Made by a program: the position numbers and the translations under genes | Shown here: positions 42,306 through 52,253 of the stretch, in pieces | Layout: the number at the start of each line of letters is the position of its first letter | Numbering within the stretch: the first letter of the stretch is position 1 | Notes under the pieces: generated by a model | The model's database searches: none | What the model was told of the DNA's origin: nothing | The model's input: only the letters and a program-made list of their open reading frames with translations | NCBI RefSeq assembly: GCF_014279995.1 | Contig: NZ_CP047935.1 | Span: 1,323,494-1,387,493 of the forward strand | Source: Synechococcus sp. BIOS-E4-1 | Lineage (GTDB): Bacteria > Cyanobacteriota > Cyanobacteriia > PCC-6307 > Cyanobiaceae | Direction: 5' to 3' | Length of the DNA: 64,000 nucleotides

Positions 42306-43277
42306 ATGACCACCGTCACCGATTTGCTGGAGCCAGTTGAGGCGGATCTGGAGATTCTGCTCAGCGATCTCCGCAATCTGATCGGAGCAGGTCATCCAAT
42401 TCTTCAGGCCGCTGCAGAGCATCTGTTCAGTGCTGGTGGCAAGCGCCTGCGGCCTGGCATTGTCTTGTTGATCTCAAGAGCTCTTGACAGTGCTGGCGGT
42501 CTCACCTCCCGTCACCGCCGGTTGGCTGAGATCACCGAGATGATCCATACCGCTTCACTGGTTCACGACGATGTCGTGGATGAAGCGGCAACCCGGCGTG
42601 GCGTTGAAACCGTTCACAGTCGATTCAATCACCGTGTGGCTGTTCTGGCAGGTGATTTCCTGTTTGCTCAGGCCAGTTGGCATCTTGCCAACCTCGACAA
42701 CCTCGATGTGGTGAAACTGCTCAGCCGCGTGATCATGGATCTCGCTGACGGTGAGGTGAAGCAGGGTCTGTACCGATACGACACAGGGCAAACCTTCGAG
42801 ACCTACCTGGAAAAGAGTTACTGCAAGACGGCTTCTCTGGTTGCCAATAGTGCCCGTGCAGCAGGGGTTCTCAGCGGCTGCACCGAACCTCAGCTGGAAT
42901 CTCTCTACCGCTACGGACGTCAGCTGGGTCTGGCCTTCCAGGTGGTGGACGACATTCTTGATTTCACGGCCAGTGATCAGCAGCTTGGTAAGCCTGCCGC
43001 CAGCGATCTGTCCAGTGGATATCTCACCGCACCTGCTTTGTATGCCCTGGAAAGGAATCCAGCCATGGGTGTTCTGATCGAACGCGAATTCAGCAACGAG
43101 GGAGATCTCGATGAGGCGCTGGGCATGGTGCGTCAGTCGGATGCGATTGCCCGTACCCGTCAACTAGCTGAGACCTTTGCCCAGGAGTCACGCGAAGCTC
43201 TCACCTGGCTTCCCGATTCTCCCTATCGCACAGCCTTGTTGGAACTCCCCGATTTCGTGCTCAGTCGTCTTTACTGA
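42306..43277 (+). CDS. sds: Solanesyl/polyprenyl diphosphate synthase
   Basis: 323 residues from ATG 42306; the longer frame starting at 42201 overlaps murI and is not family-like. First Asp-rich motif LVHDDVVDEAATRRG, second QVVDDILDFTASDQQLGKP, with GKRLRPGIVLL upstream. It makes the long prenyl chain for plastoquinone-9. Chain length is inferred from context (cyanobacterial, no other chain-length clue). Confidence 0.9.
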   Translation: MTTVTDLLEPVEADLEILLSDLRNLIGAGHPILQAAAEHLFSAGGKRLRPGIVLLISRALDSAGGLTSRHRRLAEITEMIHTASLVHDDVVDEAATRRGVETVHSRFNHRVAVLAGDFLFAQASWHLANLDNLDVVKLLSRVIMDLADGEVKQGLYRYDTGQTFETYLEKSYCKTASLVANSARAAGVLSGCTEPQLESLYRYGRQLGLAFQVVDDILDFTASDQQLGKPAASDLSSGYLTAPALYALERNPAMGVLIEREFSNEGDLDEALGMVRQSDAIARTRQLAETFAQESREALTWLPDSPYRTALLELPDFVLSRLY

Positions 43278-43995
43278 CCAACGCTTCAAGCCAACTCTGG
43301 GCTTCGCTGAGCTGGTTGATCGCAAACAGTCGCTCATCATGCATCAAAGCTTGCGCTTCAGAAGCCGGCTGATGAACATCTTCTGTCTTTCTGATCAGGC
43401 GCCAAACCAGGCAACCAGCAGCCAATGCTGATTCGCATCCCGCCTTGGAATCTTCAAAGGCCCAGCAGTCTTGAGGTCTGACCTTCAGTCGTTCCGCTCC
43501 CATCAGGAAAGGATGCGGAGCTGGTTTGCCGGCTCTCAGCCCTGGTTCATCGCCGCAGATCATCAGCTGCAGGCGATTCACCCAGGGGTGATTTCCAATC
43601 TTGCGTTGTACTGATTCCCGGTCACTGCTGGTCACAAGAGCCATCGGAATGCCAAGGCGGCCGGCTGTTCGCACCAGCGATTCCGCACCCTCCATCGCTT
43701 TGGCTTCAGGCAGAAGCTGTTCTGCGATCGGCTGCCTGACGGCAAGCAGTTGTTCCGGTGTGATCGACGGATCGATCCAGGTGCAAACGAGCCTGGCATT
43801 CTCGAGCCGCCGGCGCCCTTGCAGTTTGATCAGCTGATCCGTTGCAAGATCTGTTCCGAACTGTTGTGCTGCCTGTTGCCAGGCGCGCGCATGAAGGGGC
43901 TCGGTGTCCAGCAACAGGCCGTCCAGATCGAACAGGCAGGCCTTGGGTTGGGTGGTGAGCTGATGACTCAGCGGAAACGGGTCTGATGTGGGCAT
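43261..43995 (-). CDS. HAD-superfamily sugar-phosphatase-like hydrolase
   Basis: 244 residues from ATG 43995 (MPTSDPFPLSHQL); an ATG at 44067 adds 24 unlikely residues. DxD motif ACLFDLDGLLLDTEPLHARA, then VTSSDRESVQRKIG and CWAFEDSKAGCESALAAGCLV. The helical cap type is like beta-phosphoglucomutase/sugar phosphatases. The 3' end overlaps sds by 17 bp convergently. Substrate unknown. Confidence 0.85.
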   Translation of the reverse strand: MPTSDPFPLSHQLTTQPKACLFDLDGLLLDTEPLHARAWQQAAQQFGTDLATDQLIKLQGRRRLENARLVCTWIDPSITPEQLLAVRQPIAEQLLPEAKAMEGAESLVRTAGRLGIPMALVTSSDRESVQRKIGNHPWVNRLQLMICGDEPGLRAGKPAPHPFLMGAERLKVRPQDCWAFEDSKAGCESALAAGCLVWRLIRKTEDVHQPASEAQALMHDERLFAINQLSEAQSWLEALVSKDD

Positions 43996-45163
43996 CCAGT
44001 CCAGACAGGCTGCTGCTTGAACCTCAACCATTCTGATCGGGGCTTGGGTTGATTGCCCACTGACCAAGGACCTCGATCAAGGGGATGAGGGCGTTCGGGG
44101 GTTAGCAGCAGTGAGATCCAAGCTTCTTCCGACCTGCCTATGCATGACATTGATCCTTTGATTTCCTGATTCAAAGGCCCCCTCCCTGATCCGAAGTGTC
44201 CCCATCGGCCTTCTGACAAAGTCTGTCTGTTGCAATGATCCGTCTGTTCAACACACCAGAGCCTGCACATCCACAAGAAAAAACTGTTGATCAGCAAGAC
44301 ATCAAGAATCGAGAACGTGCCGCGGAATCAAGCAGTCCACCAATCAACCGTCATTTCCTGAGCAGCACGGCCTGGTCAAGGTGTTCCTGTCAAAGTCGTT
44401 TCAGTGCGTCCTTTGTTTCCACTGGGCTGAGATCGGTTTGTTGCTTGCCTTGCTGAATGCCCGCCAGGACCACGGCCACCAGCAACTGTTCAGGCCTGCA
44501 GGATTTTCAGCATCATCAATCAGGTGGGCATCGCTTCCAGGTGCCGGTTGGTGAATGTCCTATGTCTTTCGCAGCCAGGCAGAGGTTTAACCAGTGCACA
44601 TCAAGAATCAACTTTCGCTTTCTGCGTGCTGCCAGCATGGAAAGTTCTCTACGTCGATAAAAATCGATGTCACCAAGTTCTTCCATCAGAATTTGTGTCT
44701 CTCTGTCATAGAAGTCGATGGCTTCAGTCGCAGGCACGTTGTCAATGAAGTCAGAAAAGGTTGTCATTGCGGTGCCCGGATGGGACTTTTTCGGTCTATG
44801 CCCGTGCGTTGCCGCTTGGAAGACAGGGTCACCGCCCTGAAAGGTTCGGTTTCATGCCCCTGACCGTGCAAATGGCCTCAGTACACCGCTCAGGTTCGCG
44901 CTGACGACTGCTTGTCTTTGAGTCGGAGCAGCCGCAGCCAGGCCTACCTGTCCACCATTCCACCGCTTAAAGATCTGCTGAGTGTGGGGCAGGGCTAAAG
45001 CTGATCCCCACTGCCTGTGGCGGATCTTGCCCGGATTGTTACGGACTTTCCAGCTGTCATCACAGGAGATCGCAATCTGCCTGCGAAACGGTTTGATCCA
45101 AGGTTCTGTCTGAATGTGCTTTGGCAACTATCTTTTGCCCTAGGCATAACAGGGAAACTCCAG
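43996..45163. other. Gene-poor stretch upstream of acs
   Basis: About 1.2 kb holding one plausible small gene (44516-44767, minus). A short minus-strand frame near 44385-44490 reads protein-like (VLAGIQQGKQQTDLSPVETK) but lacks a start and may be a decayed gene. Nothing else is supportable. Confidence 0.45.
44516..44767 (-). CDS. Small conserved-looking hypothetical protein
   Basis: 83 residues: MTTFSDFIDNVPATEAIDFY, DRETQILMEELGDIDFYRRR and a basic segment LAARRKRKLILDVHWLNLCL. Charged, helical, soluble. No family recognised. GC-rich codon use is compatible with a native gene. Confidence 0.5.
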   Translation of the reverse strand: MTTFSDFIDNVPATEAIDFYDRETQILMEELGDIDFYRRRELSMLAARRKRKLILDVHWLNLCLAAKDIGHSPTGTWKRCPPD

Positions 45164-47137
45164 ATGACGAGCGAGAAATCAACCATCGAGAGCGTGCTTG
45201 ATGAGCAGCGCATTTTCGAGCCGTCTCCCGATTTCTCCCGTTCTGCACGCATCGGCGGTCTGGAAACTTACAGGGCGATGGCTAATGCAGCGCGTCAGGA
45301 TCCCGAAGCGTTCTGGGGAGATGCAGCACGCAAGCAACTCTTCTGGTTCACGCCTTTCGACACTGTCCTGGATTGGTCGGAGGCACCTTTTGCCCGCTGG
45401 TTTGAAGGTGGTACCACCAACATCTCCCACAACTGCCTGGATCGCCATCTTCAGAGTGAGAAGGCCAACAAAACGGCACTGATCTGGGAGGGAGAGCCCG
45501 GTGACGTGCGACGGTTCACCTACCGAGAACTGCATGCCGAGGTCTGCAAAGCCGCCAATGCCCTCAAAGCGATGGGCATCGGTAAGGGTGACCTCGTTGC
45601 TCTGTATATGCCGATGGTGCCTGAGGCGGCGATCGCCATGCTCGCCTGCGCTCGCATCGGTGCGCCCCATTCCGTCGTGTTCGGTGGTTTTTCAGCTGAA
45701 GCACTTCGCGATCGTCTGATCGACGGTGAAGCCAAAGCGGTGATCACGGCCGATGGAGGCTTCCGCAAGGACAAACCTGTATCGCTGAAGCCTGCTGTTG
45801 ATGCGGCTCTTGCCGATGGCAGCTGTCCAACCGTGCAGTCCGTTCTGGTGGTGCAGCGCACCAAGCAGTCGGTTGAGATGACGGAAGGGCGTGATCAGTG
45901 GTGGCATGAACTGGTCGAGGCGCAGAGCGCCGATTGCCCCGCGGAACCGATGGCCAGTGAAGACCGTCTTTTCGTCTTGTACACCTCAGGCTCCACGGGT
46001 AAGCCCAAGGGTGTTGTGCACAGCACGGCGGGATACAACCTCTGGGCTCACCTCACATTCCAATGGATCTTCGACATTCGCGACGATGATGTCTACTGGT
46101 GCACAGCGGATGTGGGCTGGATCACCGGTCACAGTTACATCGTTTACGGCCCGCTTTCCAACGGTGCCACCACGGTGATGTATGAGGGAGCGCCGCGTCC
46201 CTCCAAGCCCGGGGCGTTCTGGGAGTTGATTCAAAAACATGGCATCACGATCTTCTACACCGCTCCCACGGCAATCCGCGCGTTCATGAAAAACGGGCGT
46301 GAGGTGCCTGATCAGTACGACATGAGCAGCCTGCGTCTGCTGGGAACTGTGGGAGAACCGATCAATCCCGAGGCCTGGATGTGGTACAGGGATGTGATCG
46401 GCTCCGGTCGTTGCCCGATCATCGATACCTGGTGGCAGACCGAAACCGGTGGCGTGATGATCAGTCCTCTCCCGGGTGCGACCCCCACGAAGCCCGGTTC
46501 AGCCACACTGCCGTTGCCGGGTATTGAAGCCGACGTGGTCGATGCGGACGGCAACTCGGTTGGAGCCGATGAAGGTGGTTACCTGGTGGTGCGACGTCCC
46601 TGGCCCGGGATGATGCGCACGGTGCACGGCAATCCTCAGCGTTTCCGTGAGAGCTACTGGGAGCACATCCGTCCGGCTGACGGCAGTCACATCTATTTCG
46701 CCGGCGATGGCGCCCGTCGTGATGCGGATGGCTACTTCTGGGTGATGGGGCGGGTGGATGACGTGATCAACGTCTCCGGTCACCGCCTCGGCACCATGGA
46801 GATCGAATCTGCTCTGGTCAGTCATCCCTCTGTGGCTGAGGCAGCTGTTGTCGGTCGTCCAGATGATCTCAAGGGTGAGGGCATTGTTGCCTTCGTCACC
46901 CTTGAGGCGGGACGTGAACCGGAGGATGCCCTGATCACAGAACTGCGGGCCCATGTCGGCAAGGAGATCGGCCCGATTGCGAGGCCCGATGAGATCCGCT
47001 GCAGCGATGCCCTGCCCAAGACCCGCAGCGGCAAGATCATGCGCCGGATCCTTCGTGCCCTCGCTGCTGGTCAGGAAGTCACAGGAGACACCAGCACGCT
47101 TGAGGATCGCTCAGTGCTGGACAAGCTGCGCGCCTGA
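45164..47137 (+). CDS. acs: Acetyl-CoA synthetase
   Basis: 657 residues from ATG 45164; a frame from 45017 would add 49 residues not found in the family. AMP-forming ligase activating acetate. Motifs: [39 protein letters not shown] (P-loop), [18 protein letters not shown], and the C-terminal [18 protein letters not shown] with the lysine that is acetylated in other bacteria. Confidence 0.96.
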   Translation: MTSEKSTIESVLDEQRIFEPSPDFSRSARIGGLETYRAMANAARQDPEAFWGDAARKQLFWFTPFDTVLDWSEAPFARWFEGGTTNISHNCLDRHLQSEKANKTALIWEGEPGDVRRFTYRELHAEVCKAANALKAMGIGKGDLVALYMPMVPEAAIAMLACARIGAPHSVVFGGFSAEALRDRLIDGEAKAVITADGGFRKDKPVSLKPAVDAALADGSCPTVQSVLVVQRTKQSVEMTEGRDQWWHELVEAQSADCPAEPMASEDRLFVLYTSGSTGKPKGVVHSTAGYNLWAHLTFQWIFDIRDDDVYWCTADVGWITGHSYIVYGPLSNGATTVMYEGAPRPSKPGAFWELIQKHGITIFYTAPTAIRAFMKNGREVPDQYDMSSLRLLGTVGEPINPEAWMWYRDVIGSGRCPIIDTWWQTETGGVMISPLPGATPTKPGSATLPLPGIEADVVDADGNSVGADEGGYLVVRRPWPGMMRTVHGNPQRFRESYWEHIRPADGSHIYFAGDGARRDADGYFWVMGRVDDVINVSGHRLGTMEIESALVSHPSVAEAAVVGRPDDLKGEGIVAFVTLEAGREPEDALITELRAHVGKEIGPIARPDEIRCSDALPKTRSGKIMRRILRALAAGQEVTGDTSTLEDRSVLDKLRA

Positions 47138-47270
47138 TTCCGCCATTTAGGTGCGGGGCGTGGCGATCGATCGACGGTGGACGTTGCTGATAGGCCTGAA
47201 AACTCTCCTGTCGTTCACCAGTCCCTCACCAGGTCGCAGCACATGATGAATTCAGACGTGTTCAACAGTG

Positions 47271-47705
47271 ATGAAACGCAAGCCCAACGTCAGCTACCGC
47301 TACCACCACATGGGCGTTCCCACGTCTGAGCAACGCCCTGATGAGCACTACAGCTCCACATTTCGGATGTACACATCCGGTGGCGAGGATCCCGGAGGAT
47401 TCCGGATTCAGTTTCATCGTTTTGAATCCGGGAGCTGCCTGCACCCACTGATTCAGTCCACCCCACATGTGGCATTTCAGGTGGATGATCTGGAGGCCGC
47501 AGTGGCTGATGAGCGGTTGCTTCTCGGGCCCTATGAACCGTTCAGCAGCTTCAGGGTGGCCATCATCGAAGAGGAAGGTGTCCCGATTGAGCTGATCGAA
47601 ACGGAGCTCACTGAAGATGAGATATGGGGAGAACCCAAGGCCAGTTCAGTGATCTACCCGGAGGAGACCGTGCCGCTCAGCGCCCAGGAGGTGATCAGGT
47701 CCTGA
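47271..47705 (+). CDS. Glyoxalase/VOC-superfamily protein
   Basis: 144 residues (ATG 47271 directly after a GTG at 47268). YRYHHMGVPTSE at the N-terminus and HVAFQVDDLEAAVADERLLL later show the two beta-alpha-beta metal-site modules, with His near each start and a Glu in VPIELIETEL. A small dioxygenase/isomerase-type fold; the reaction is not identifiable. Its end overlaps the convergent DUF1350 gene by 52 bp. Confidence 0.7.
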   Translation: MKRKPNVSYRYHHMGVPTSEQRPDEHYSSTFRMYTSGGEDPGGFRIQFHRFESGSCLHPLIQSTPHVAFQVDDLEAAVADERLLLGPYEPFSSFRVAIIEEEGVPIELIETELTEDEIWGEPKASSVIYPEETVPLSAQEVIRS

Positions 47706-48400
47706 AGCCGGTTCACCTGCTGCTGCCGGTCGCTGCCTTCCGCCCAGTCGCCCAGGAACTGTCTGCGCAGGCCGGCACTGGCGGGTGTGAGGTGATCTCC
47801 AGGCAACCTGAGAAGCTCGCTGCGGTCTCCCTGGCGACACTGCAGAGCGGTGATCAGGTCGAGGCTCTGGTCGATCTGATCCCTGTTAAATCGCACCACC
47901 TGATTACGGGGTTGCAGGTACTGACGCTTGATCAGTCTCAGGGTTTCCTTGGGGCTCGGACTGAATTCGGTGTTCACCCCCAGGCTTGGAGCAACCACGC
48001 CGAGCAGGGGAATCGACTGATCTGCGGTGAAGTTGTTGAAGCTGAGCGCCACAAGGCCGCTGCAGTTACGCCCTCCATCGGGAGCAAGCAGATGCAGTTT
48101 GCAACCCAGGCTGTGACCGAGACGCAGAGGTGGTGAAAGCTGTCCCAGGCGGTCTTGCATTCGGGTCCGACAGGCGCGCATGGCACTCCAGGCCTCACGT
48201 GCCTGGAGTTGGTGGTCGAAACCAGGCACATAGCTCCAGGCATGCACAGCAACTCCGCGGGCAGCAAGTCCTTCGAGCAGGCGTCGGTAGCTGATCTGAG
48301 GGGTGGCTGCCAGATAACTGCCACCCACAAATTCCACCAGACCCCTTGGCTGGCGCGGATACAGGGTCCAGCAGTCACGGAATCGAACCCAGCTGCTCAT
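47654..48400 (-). CDS. DUF1350 alpha/beta-hydrolase-like protein
   Basis: 248 residues: RGLVEFVGGSYLAATPQISY at the N-terminus and LRLGHSLGCKLHLLA, a GxSxG-like nucleophile elbow (GHSLG). DUF1350 is a cyanobacterial/plant family of putative lipase-type fold. Its stop region overlaps the VOC gene. Start overlaps the peroxiredoxin stop by 4 bp on the minus strand. Confidence 0.78.
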   Translation of the reverse strand: MSSWVRFRDCWTLYPRQPRGLVEFVGGSYLAATPQISYRRLLEGLAARGVAVHAWSYVPGFDHQLQAREAWSAMRACRTRMQDRLGQLSPPLRLGHSLGCKLHLLAPDGGRNCSGLVALSFNNFTADQSIPLLGVVAPSLGVNTEFSPSPKETLRLIKRQYLQPRNQVVRFNRDQIDQSLDLITALQCRQGDRSELLRLPGDHLTPASAGLRRQFLGDWAEGSDRQQQVNRLQDLITSWALSGTVSSG

Positions 48401-48858
48401 TGGCTGGGTTGCAGCGAACGAAGCACCTGCATCGCCTCGCGCACATGGGCGGGGCCATCGAGCAGGTTGTTGAACACGTGCCGGATCACACCCTGGCCGT
48501 CAATCACGTAGGTGACGCGCGACGGCAGCAAACCGAAAGTCTTGGGGACGCCGAAGGCTCTGCGCAGACGTTGATCACTGTCACTCAGAAGCGGAAACGG
48601 AAGCTGATGACGTTCGGCGAAGCGGCGATGGCTGACCAGATCGTCACCGCTGACACCCCAGACCTGAGCACCGAGCTGTTGAAGTTCCTGATGGGAATCA
48701 CGGAAACCGCAGGCTTCTGCGGTGCAACCTGGGGTTTCGTCCTTGGGATAGAAGAACAGCACCAGGGGTGTGCCGTTGCGCTCACCGATCGCGCAGCTGT
48801 TGCCTTCGTGGTCCTCCAGGTTGATGGACGGAACGCTGTCACCCACGGTGAGGGCCAT
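48397..48858 (-). CDS. bcp: Peroxiredoxin Q / BCP
   Basis: 154 residues from ATG 48858; a longer frame to 49023 overlaps another gene's leader and is not family-like. Peroxidatic Cys in FYPKDETPGCTAEACGFRDS, with the resolving Cys five residues on, as in atypical 2-Cys BCP. It reduces hydroperoxides with thioredoxin. Coupled to the DUF1350 gene by a 4-bp overlap. Confidence 0.93.
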   Translation of the reverse strand: MALTVGDSVPSINLEDHEGNSCAIGERNGTPLVLFFYPKDETPGCTAEACGFRDSHQELQQLGAQVWGVSGDDLVSHRRFAERHQLPFPLLSDSDQRLRRAFGVPKTFGLLPSRVTYVIDGQGVIRHVFNNLLDGPAHVREAMQVLRSLQPSQ

Positions 48859-48942
48859 GACGAGGGATCGAATTAGTGGCGAAACCTTAGGAAGCGCGAG
48901 TGGAGGACGGAGAATGGTTCGATCCAGGAGGGAGGCAAGCGC

Positions 48943-49818
48943 ATGGAGAACCCATCGGTACCGGGTCAGCTCGATCTGCTGTCGTTGAGCGGCGGCCAAC
49001 CGGCACCGGCTTCGCCACCGCAATCATCACCTCAGTCTTTGCCGCAATCACCGCCGCAATTGCTGGAGCGGCCTTTGACCAGTCCGTCGCCGCAGTCAGG
49101 AGCTGAACGTCACCCTGCAGCACGCACCCTGTTGATTGTTGACACCGAGACCACTGGGCTGGATCCGCAGCTGGATCACTGCCTGGAAGTCGGTGTGATT
49201 CTCTTTGACGTGCCAAGCCGTCAGCTGCTGGCTCAACAATCATTTCTGTTACCGGTGGAGTCCAATGCCGCGGAAGCGATCAATCGCATTCCCGCCTCCG
49301 CCACCAACCTGCCCCAGCCCTGGCGTCCTGCCCTCGGCTATCTCCAGTCGTTGCTGGATGCCGCCGATCTGCTCGTGGCGCACAACGCCGCCTTTGATCG
49401 TCAGTGGTTCGGCCGAGGTCACCTGCCGGCGACGGACAAGCGCTGGCTCTGCAGCATGGAGGACATGCGCTGGCCACCGGACCGCCAGCTCAGGTCCAGG
49501 CCTTCGGTGCGTGATCTGGCCCTGGCCTATGAAATCCCTGTCTGGGCTGCCCATCGTGCTCTGACCGATTGCATCTACCTGGCTGAGGTCTTCCGGCGAT
49601 GTGAAGACCTTGAACAGTTGATCGAGCATGGCCTGGAGCCGCGTCAGCTGATGCGTGCCCAGGTGTCTTACGACAACCGTCATCTCGCCCGGGATGCCGG
49701 TTTCCGCTGGAACGAGCCGGTGAAAGGAGCCTGGGCCAGGCGCCTGTCGGCGAGGGAGGCCTCCAATCTCGACTTTACCGTTGTGCCTGTTGACCCTCCT
49801 TTGCCCCTGGCGTCCTGA
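48943..49818 (+). CDS. DnaQ-like 3'-5' exonuclease
   Basis: 291 residues with a 60-residue Pro/Ser/Gln-rich N-terminal region. The exonuclease core follows: LLIVDTETTGLDPQLDHCLE (ExoI, D-x-E), LLVAHNAAFDRQWFG (ExoII), and HRALTDCIYLAEVF (ExoIII, H-x-x-x-x-D). A free-standing epsilon-like proofreading or repair nuclease. ATG 48943 lies 85 bp from the divergent bcp start. Confidence 0.88.
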   Translation: MENPSVPGQLDLLSLSGGQPAPASPPQSSPQSLPQSPPQLLERPLTSPSPQSGAERHPAARTLLIVDTETTGLDPQLDHCLEVGVILFDVPSRQLLAQQSFLLPVESNAAEAINRIPASATNLPQPWRPALGYLQSLLDAADLLVAHNAAFDRQWFGRGHLPATDKRWLCSMEDMRWPPDRQLRSRPSVRDLALAYEIPVWAAHRALTDCIYLAEVFRRCEDLEQLIEHGLEPRQLMRAQVSYDNRHLARDAGFRWNEPVKGAWARRLSAREASNLDFTVVPVDPPLPLAS

Positions 49819-49888
49819 TTTGCTTCATCAGTCCGAAACCTCGCGGAGGGTTTGACCGTGCTGGAGATCTGGCAGCCAGGCTGATGTC

Positions 49889-50149
49889 ATGGAACTTCCC
49901 AGGCATCCGCCTTCCGTTCGTTCTCGCCTGCAGCGTTGGCAGCAGGTACGGACTTGGGCGCGCCTGATTCGCGAGGCGGAATGCCTCTGGCATGTGGATG
50001 TGCGCGAACTCAAGCGACTCGGTGCACTGGAGCTCTCGCATTTGCTGGAGGAGGTCCCGTCCTGTCAGCGGTCGCGGGTGAATCGATGGCTGACGCGTTA
50101 CTCGGCTTCGACGCGATTGCCTTCAGGGGCGTCCACCCATAAGCCTTGA
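49889..50149 (+). CDS. Small basic hypothetical protein
   Basis: 86 residues: MELPRHPPSVRSRLQRWQQV then ECLWHVDVRELKRLGALELS. Arg-rich, helical. Unrecognised; similar small picocyanobacterial proteins of unknown function exist from memory only. Follows the exonuclease gene by 70 bp. Confidence 0.5.
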   Translation: MELPRHPPSVRSRLQRWQQVRTWARLIREAECLWHVDVRELKRLGALELSHLLEEVPSCQRSRVNRWLTRYSASTRLPSGASTHKP

Positions 50150-50249
50150 TTCACTGTTCAAACGCACTTAAGCGCTCACGAACATCGCTGATGAACGCTG
50201 CCTGGACCTGCTCTCCGCTAGGGGTAGGTCGGTTTCTTCCAGGCCACCC

Positions 50250-51230
50250 ATGAGCTTTGCCAGGCAGGCTTTCATCCTGTTTTCCCTGCTCGCTGTGGCA
50301 TCCGGTGTCTCCGCCTCCTCGGATTCTTCTCTGACCGCAGTTGGTGCCGCACTCCCCGCCAGGCTTTATCGAAACTGGTTTGCCCAGATCACCAGTTCAG
50401 GCGGTCCTGAGGTCAGTTTTCGACCCGTCAGCTCAGCCGAGGCTCAATGGGCCCTGATCAGGCAGACCGTTGATTTCGCAGTGTCCGATGCTCCGATACA
50501 GCCCAGGGACCTGGCCAAGGTGAGGCGTGGTGTGGTTCAGATTCCCATCGCTGGAGAAGCCATCACGTTTGGATACAACCAGCCAGGTTGCGACCTGAAG
50601 CTGACCCAACAGCAGGCCGTACAGGTGGCCAGTGGCAGGATCACCGACTGGAAACAGCTCGGCTGCAAGCCGGGTGCTCTGACCTGGGTGCATCGATCGG
50701 ATGCCTCTGGCACCACCGAGGCCTTCACTCTCACAATGCAGGCGTTTTCCTCTCAATGGTCGCTGGGGACAGGTCAATCGATTCGCTGGCCAGCAGCCAA
50801 TGCGATCGCCGCAGAAGGAAACTCCGGTGTTGCCGCTGCCATTGAAAACAGGCGAGGTGCCATCGGCTATCTCGGTCTGTCCCATCTCAGCGGCAGTCTG
50901 AGGTCCGCTGCAGTGCAGAACAAAGCTGGAGAATTCCTGCGACCCAGCGTGGTCTCCAGCGCTCAGACCCTCAAGGGCATCGAACTGGATTTCAATCTCG
51001 CCGGCAGCAACCCCAACCCTTCGGTCCAGGGTGCCTATCCGATCGTCACGCTGATCTGGGGTCTGGCCTACAGGTCTGGAAACGGCGACAACACGCAGGC
51101 GGTCAGAGCGGCTCTTGACTTCATGCTGAGCAGCCAGGCCCAGGGCCGGGTTGCCGAGCTCGGTTTGATTCCCCTTGAGACTGAAATACTCAGCAAGTCG
51201 CGGCCAGTGATTGAACGGATTAGTCAGTAA
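50250..51230 (+). CDS. pstS: Phosphate ABC transporter substrate-binding protein
   Basis: 326 residues. Signal peptide MSFARQAFILFSLLAVASGV. The PstS pattern follows: SLTAVGAALPARLYRNWFAQ, VDFAVSDAPIQPRDLAKV, ITDWKQLGCKPGALTWVHRS and SGTTEAFTLTMQAF (phosphate contacts). The membrane components (PstC, PstA, PstB) are not in the window. The adjacent PtrA-like regulator suggests control by phosphate supply. Confidence 0.9.
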   Translation: MSFARQAFILFSLLAVASGVSASSDSSLTAVGAALPARLYRNWFAQITSSGGPEVSFRPVSSAEAQWALIRQTVDFAVSDAPIQPRDLAKVRRGVVQIPIAGEAITFGYNQPGCDLKLTQQQAVQVASGRITDWKQLGCKPGALTWVHRSDASGTTEAFTLTMQAFSSQWSLGTGQSIRWPAANAIAAEGNSGVAAAIENRRGAIGYLGLSHLSGSLRSAAVQNKAGEFLRPSVVSSAQTLKGIELDFNLAGSNPNPSVQGAYPIVTLIWGLAYRSGNGDNTQAVRAALDFMLSSQAQGRVAELGLIPLETEILSKSRPVIERISQ

Positions 51231-51349
51231 TCGCAGCCTTTCTGATCGATCATTGCCAGCTTTGACACCCGTCGATTGGTCATTTTTGCCCTGATCTTTC
51301 GATACTTTTGAATACTCCTTATTGATTCGATTGCGGGCTCTTCGTCTGG

Positions 51350-52030
51350 GTGTGTGATGTTGCGCTCCATACACTCGTCGGTAGGGAATCGTCAGTCGGT
51401 GCTGTCGAATCTCCTTCAGAATCAAAAACACAAAAAGCAAGGCACTGCCTTCTGGACTTCAGTTTTCAAAATCGAAATCGCTTGCACCTCGCCGCGGGAA
51501 ACGTGGTGCCACTTCACAAAAACAGGTTGTGGCTTGTTGTTAGTGGCATGGTGAAGCTCGGGGCGGTTTCTGTGCATGGAGATGAGCTACTGCTGGGCCT
51601 GGCAGGTCCCAACGAGACCTTCGGCGAACCATTGAGCACGGTCCAGGCCTATGAGGCCGTCACCCTCGCCGACTCGGATCTTCTTTGCATGACGATGGGC
51701 GAGGTGCGTGAGTCACAGGATCTTGCCAACGATCTGCTGGGAGCGGTCGTGCTTCGTCATCGCCAGTCGGAGTACCTGCTCTCTCTACTTGGGCTACGTC
51801 GAGTTGAGGAGCGCGTTAGAGGTTTTCTGGAGCTGCTTGCTCAGGATTATGGCCAGCCCTGTGAGCAGGGATTGCGCCTCAATCTGCGCCTGACTCATCA
51901 GGAGATGGCAAGTGCCCTGAGTACCACCCGTGTAACCGTGACCAGGGTCATCGGTCTGCTCAGAGATGAGGGTTGGCTCAAAATCGACGGTCAGCGTCAT
52001 CTCGTGATCACCCATTCGCCCTGCAAATAA
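51350..52030 (+). CDS. ptrA: Crp/Fnr-family regulator, PtrA-like
   Basis: 226 residues. A cyclic-nucleotide-binding-like beta-roll (HKNRLWLVVSGMVKLGAVSV; LLLGLAGPNETFGEPLSTVQ) lacks the full cAMP-binding motif. The C-terminal winged helix LRLTHQEMASALSTTRVTVT with RVIGLLRDEGWLK is Crp-like. In marine Synechococcus a Crp-type gene next to pstS is PtrA, a secondary regulator of the phosphate response; assignment here rests on that position and fold. Start is uncertain. Confidence 0.72.
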   Translation: MCDVALHTLVGRESSVGAVESPSESKTQKARHCLLDFSFQNRNRLHLAAGNVVPLHKNRLWLVVSGMVKLGAVSVHGDELLLGLAGPNETFGEPLSTVQAYEAVTLADSDLLCMTMGEVRESQDLANDLLGAVVLRHRQSEYLLSLLGLRRVEERVRGFLELLAQDYGQPCEQGLRLNLRLTHQEMASALSTTRVTVTRVIGLLRDEGWLKIDGQRHLVITHSPCK

Positions 52031-52111
52031 ACTGGTGCAGAGCGAGTGATTTTTAGACTCTTCATTCGGGGTTGTTGTTGTTTGCTTTGAGCGGATTACA
52101 GAGCATTCAAT

Positions 52112-52146
52112 AAAAAAAGGCTCCTCGTTTGAGGAGCCTTTGTTTT
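52112..52146. terminator. Bidirectional terminator after ptrA
   Basis: AAAAAAAGGCTCCTC-GTTT-GAGGAGCCTTTGTTTT: an 8-bp GC stem with A and T tracts on both sides, between ptrA and the tRNA gene. Confidence 0.85.
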
Positions 52147-52162
52147 GGATTGGACTTTGACA

Positions 52163-52236
52163 TCGGAGCGGCGGGATTTGAACCCACGACCCCTACTACC
52201 CCAAAGTAGTGCGCTACCAAGCTGCGCCACGCCCCG
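52163..52236 (-). tRNA. tRNA-Pro (TGG)
   Basis: On the minus strand: acceptor CGGGGCG/CGCTCCG, D-arm with GCGCAGCTTGGTAGCGC. The anticodon stem ACTAC/GTAGT encloses TTTGGGG (anticodon TGG), and the T-arm contains GGGTTCAAATCCC. The 3' CCA is not encoded. Confidence 0.95.
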
Positions 52237-52253
52237 ACGGCAGATGCAAGCTA

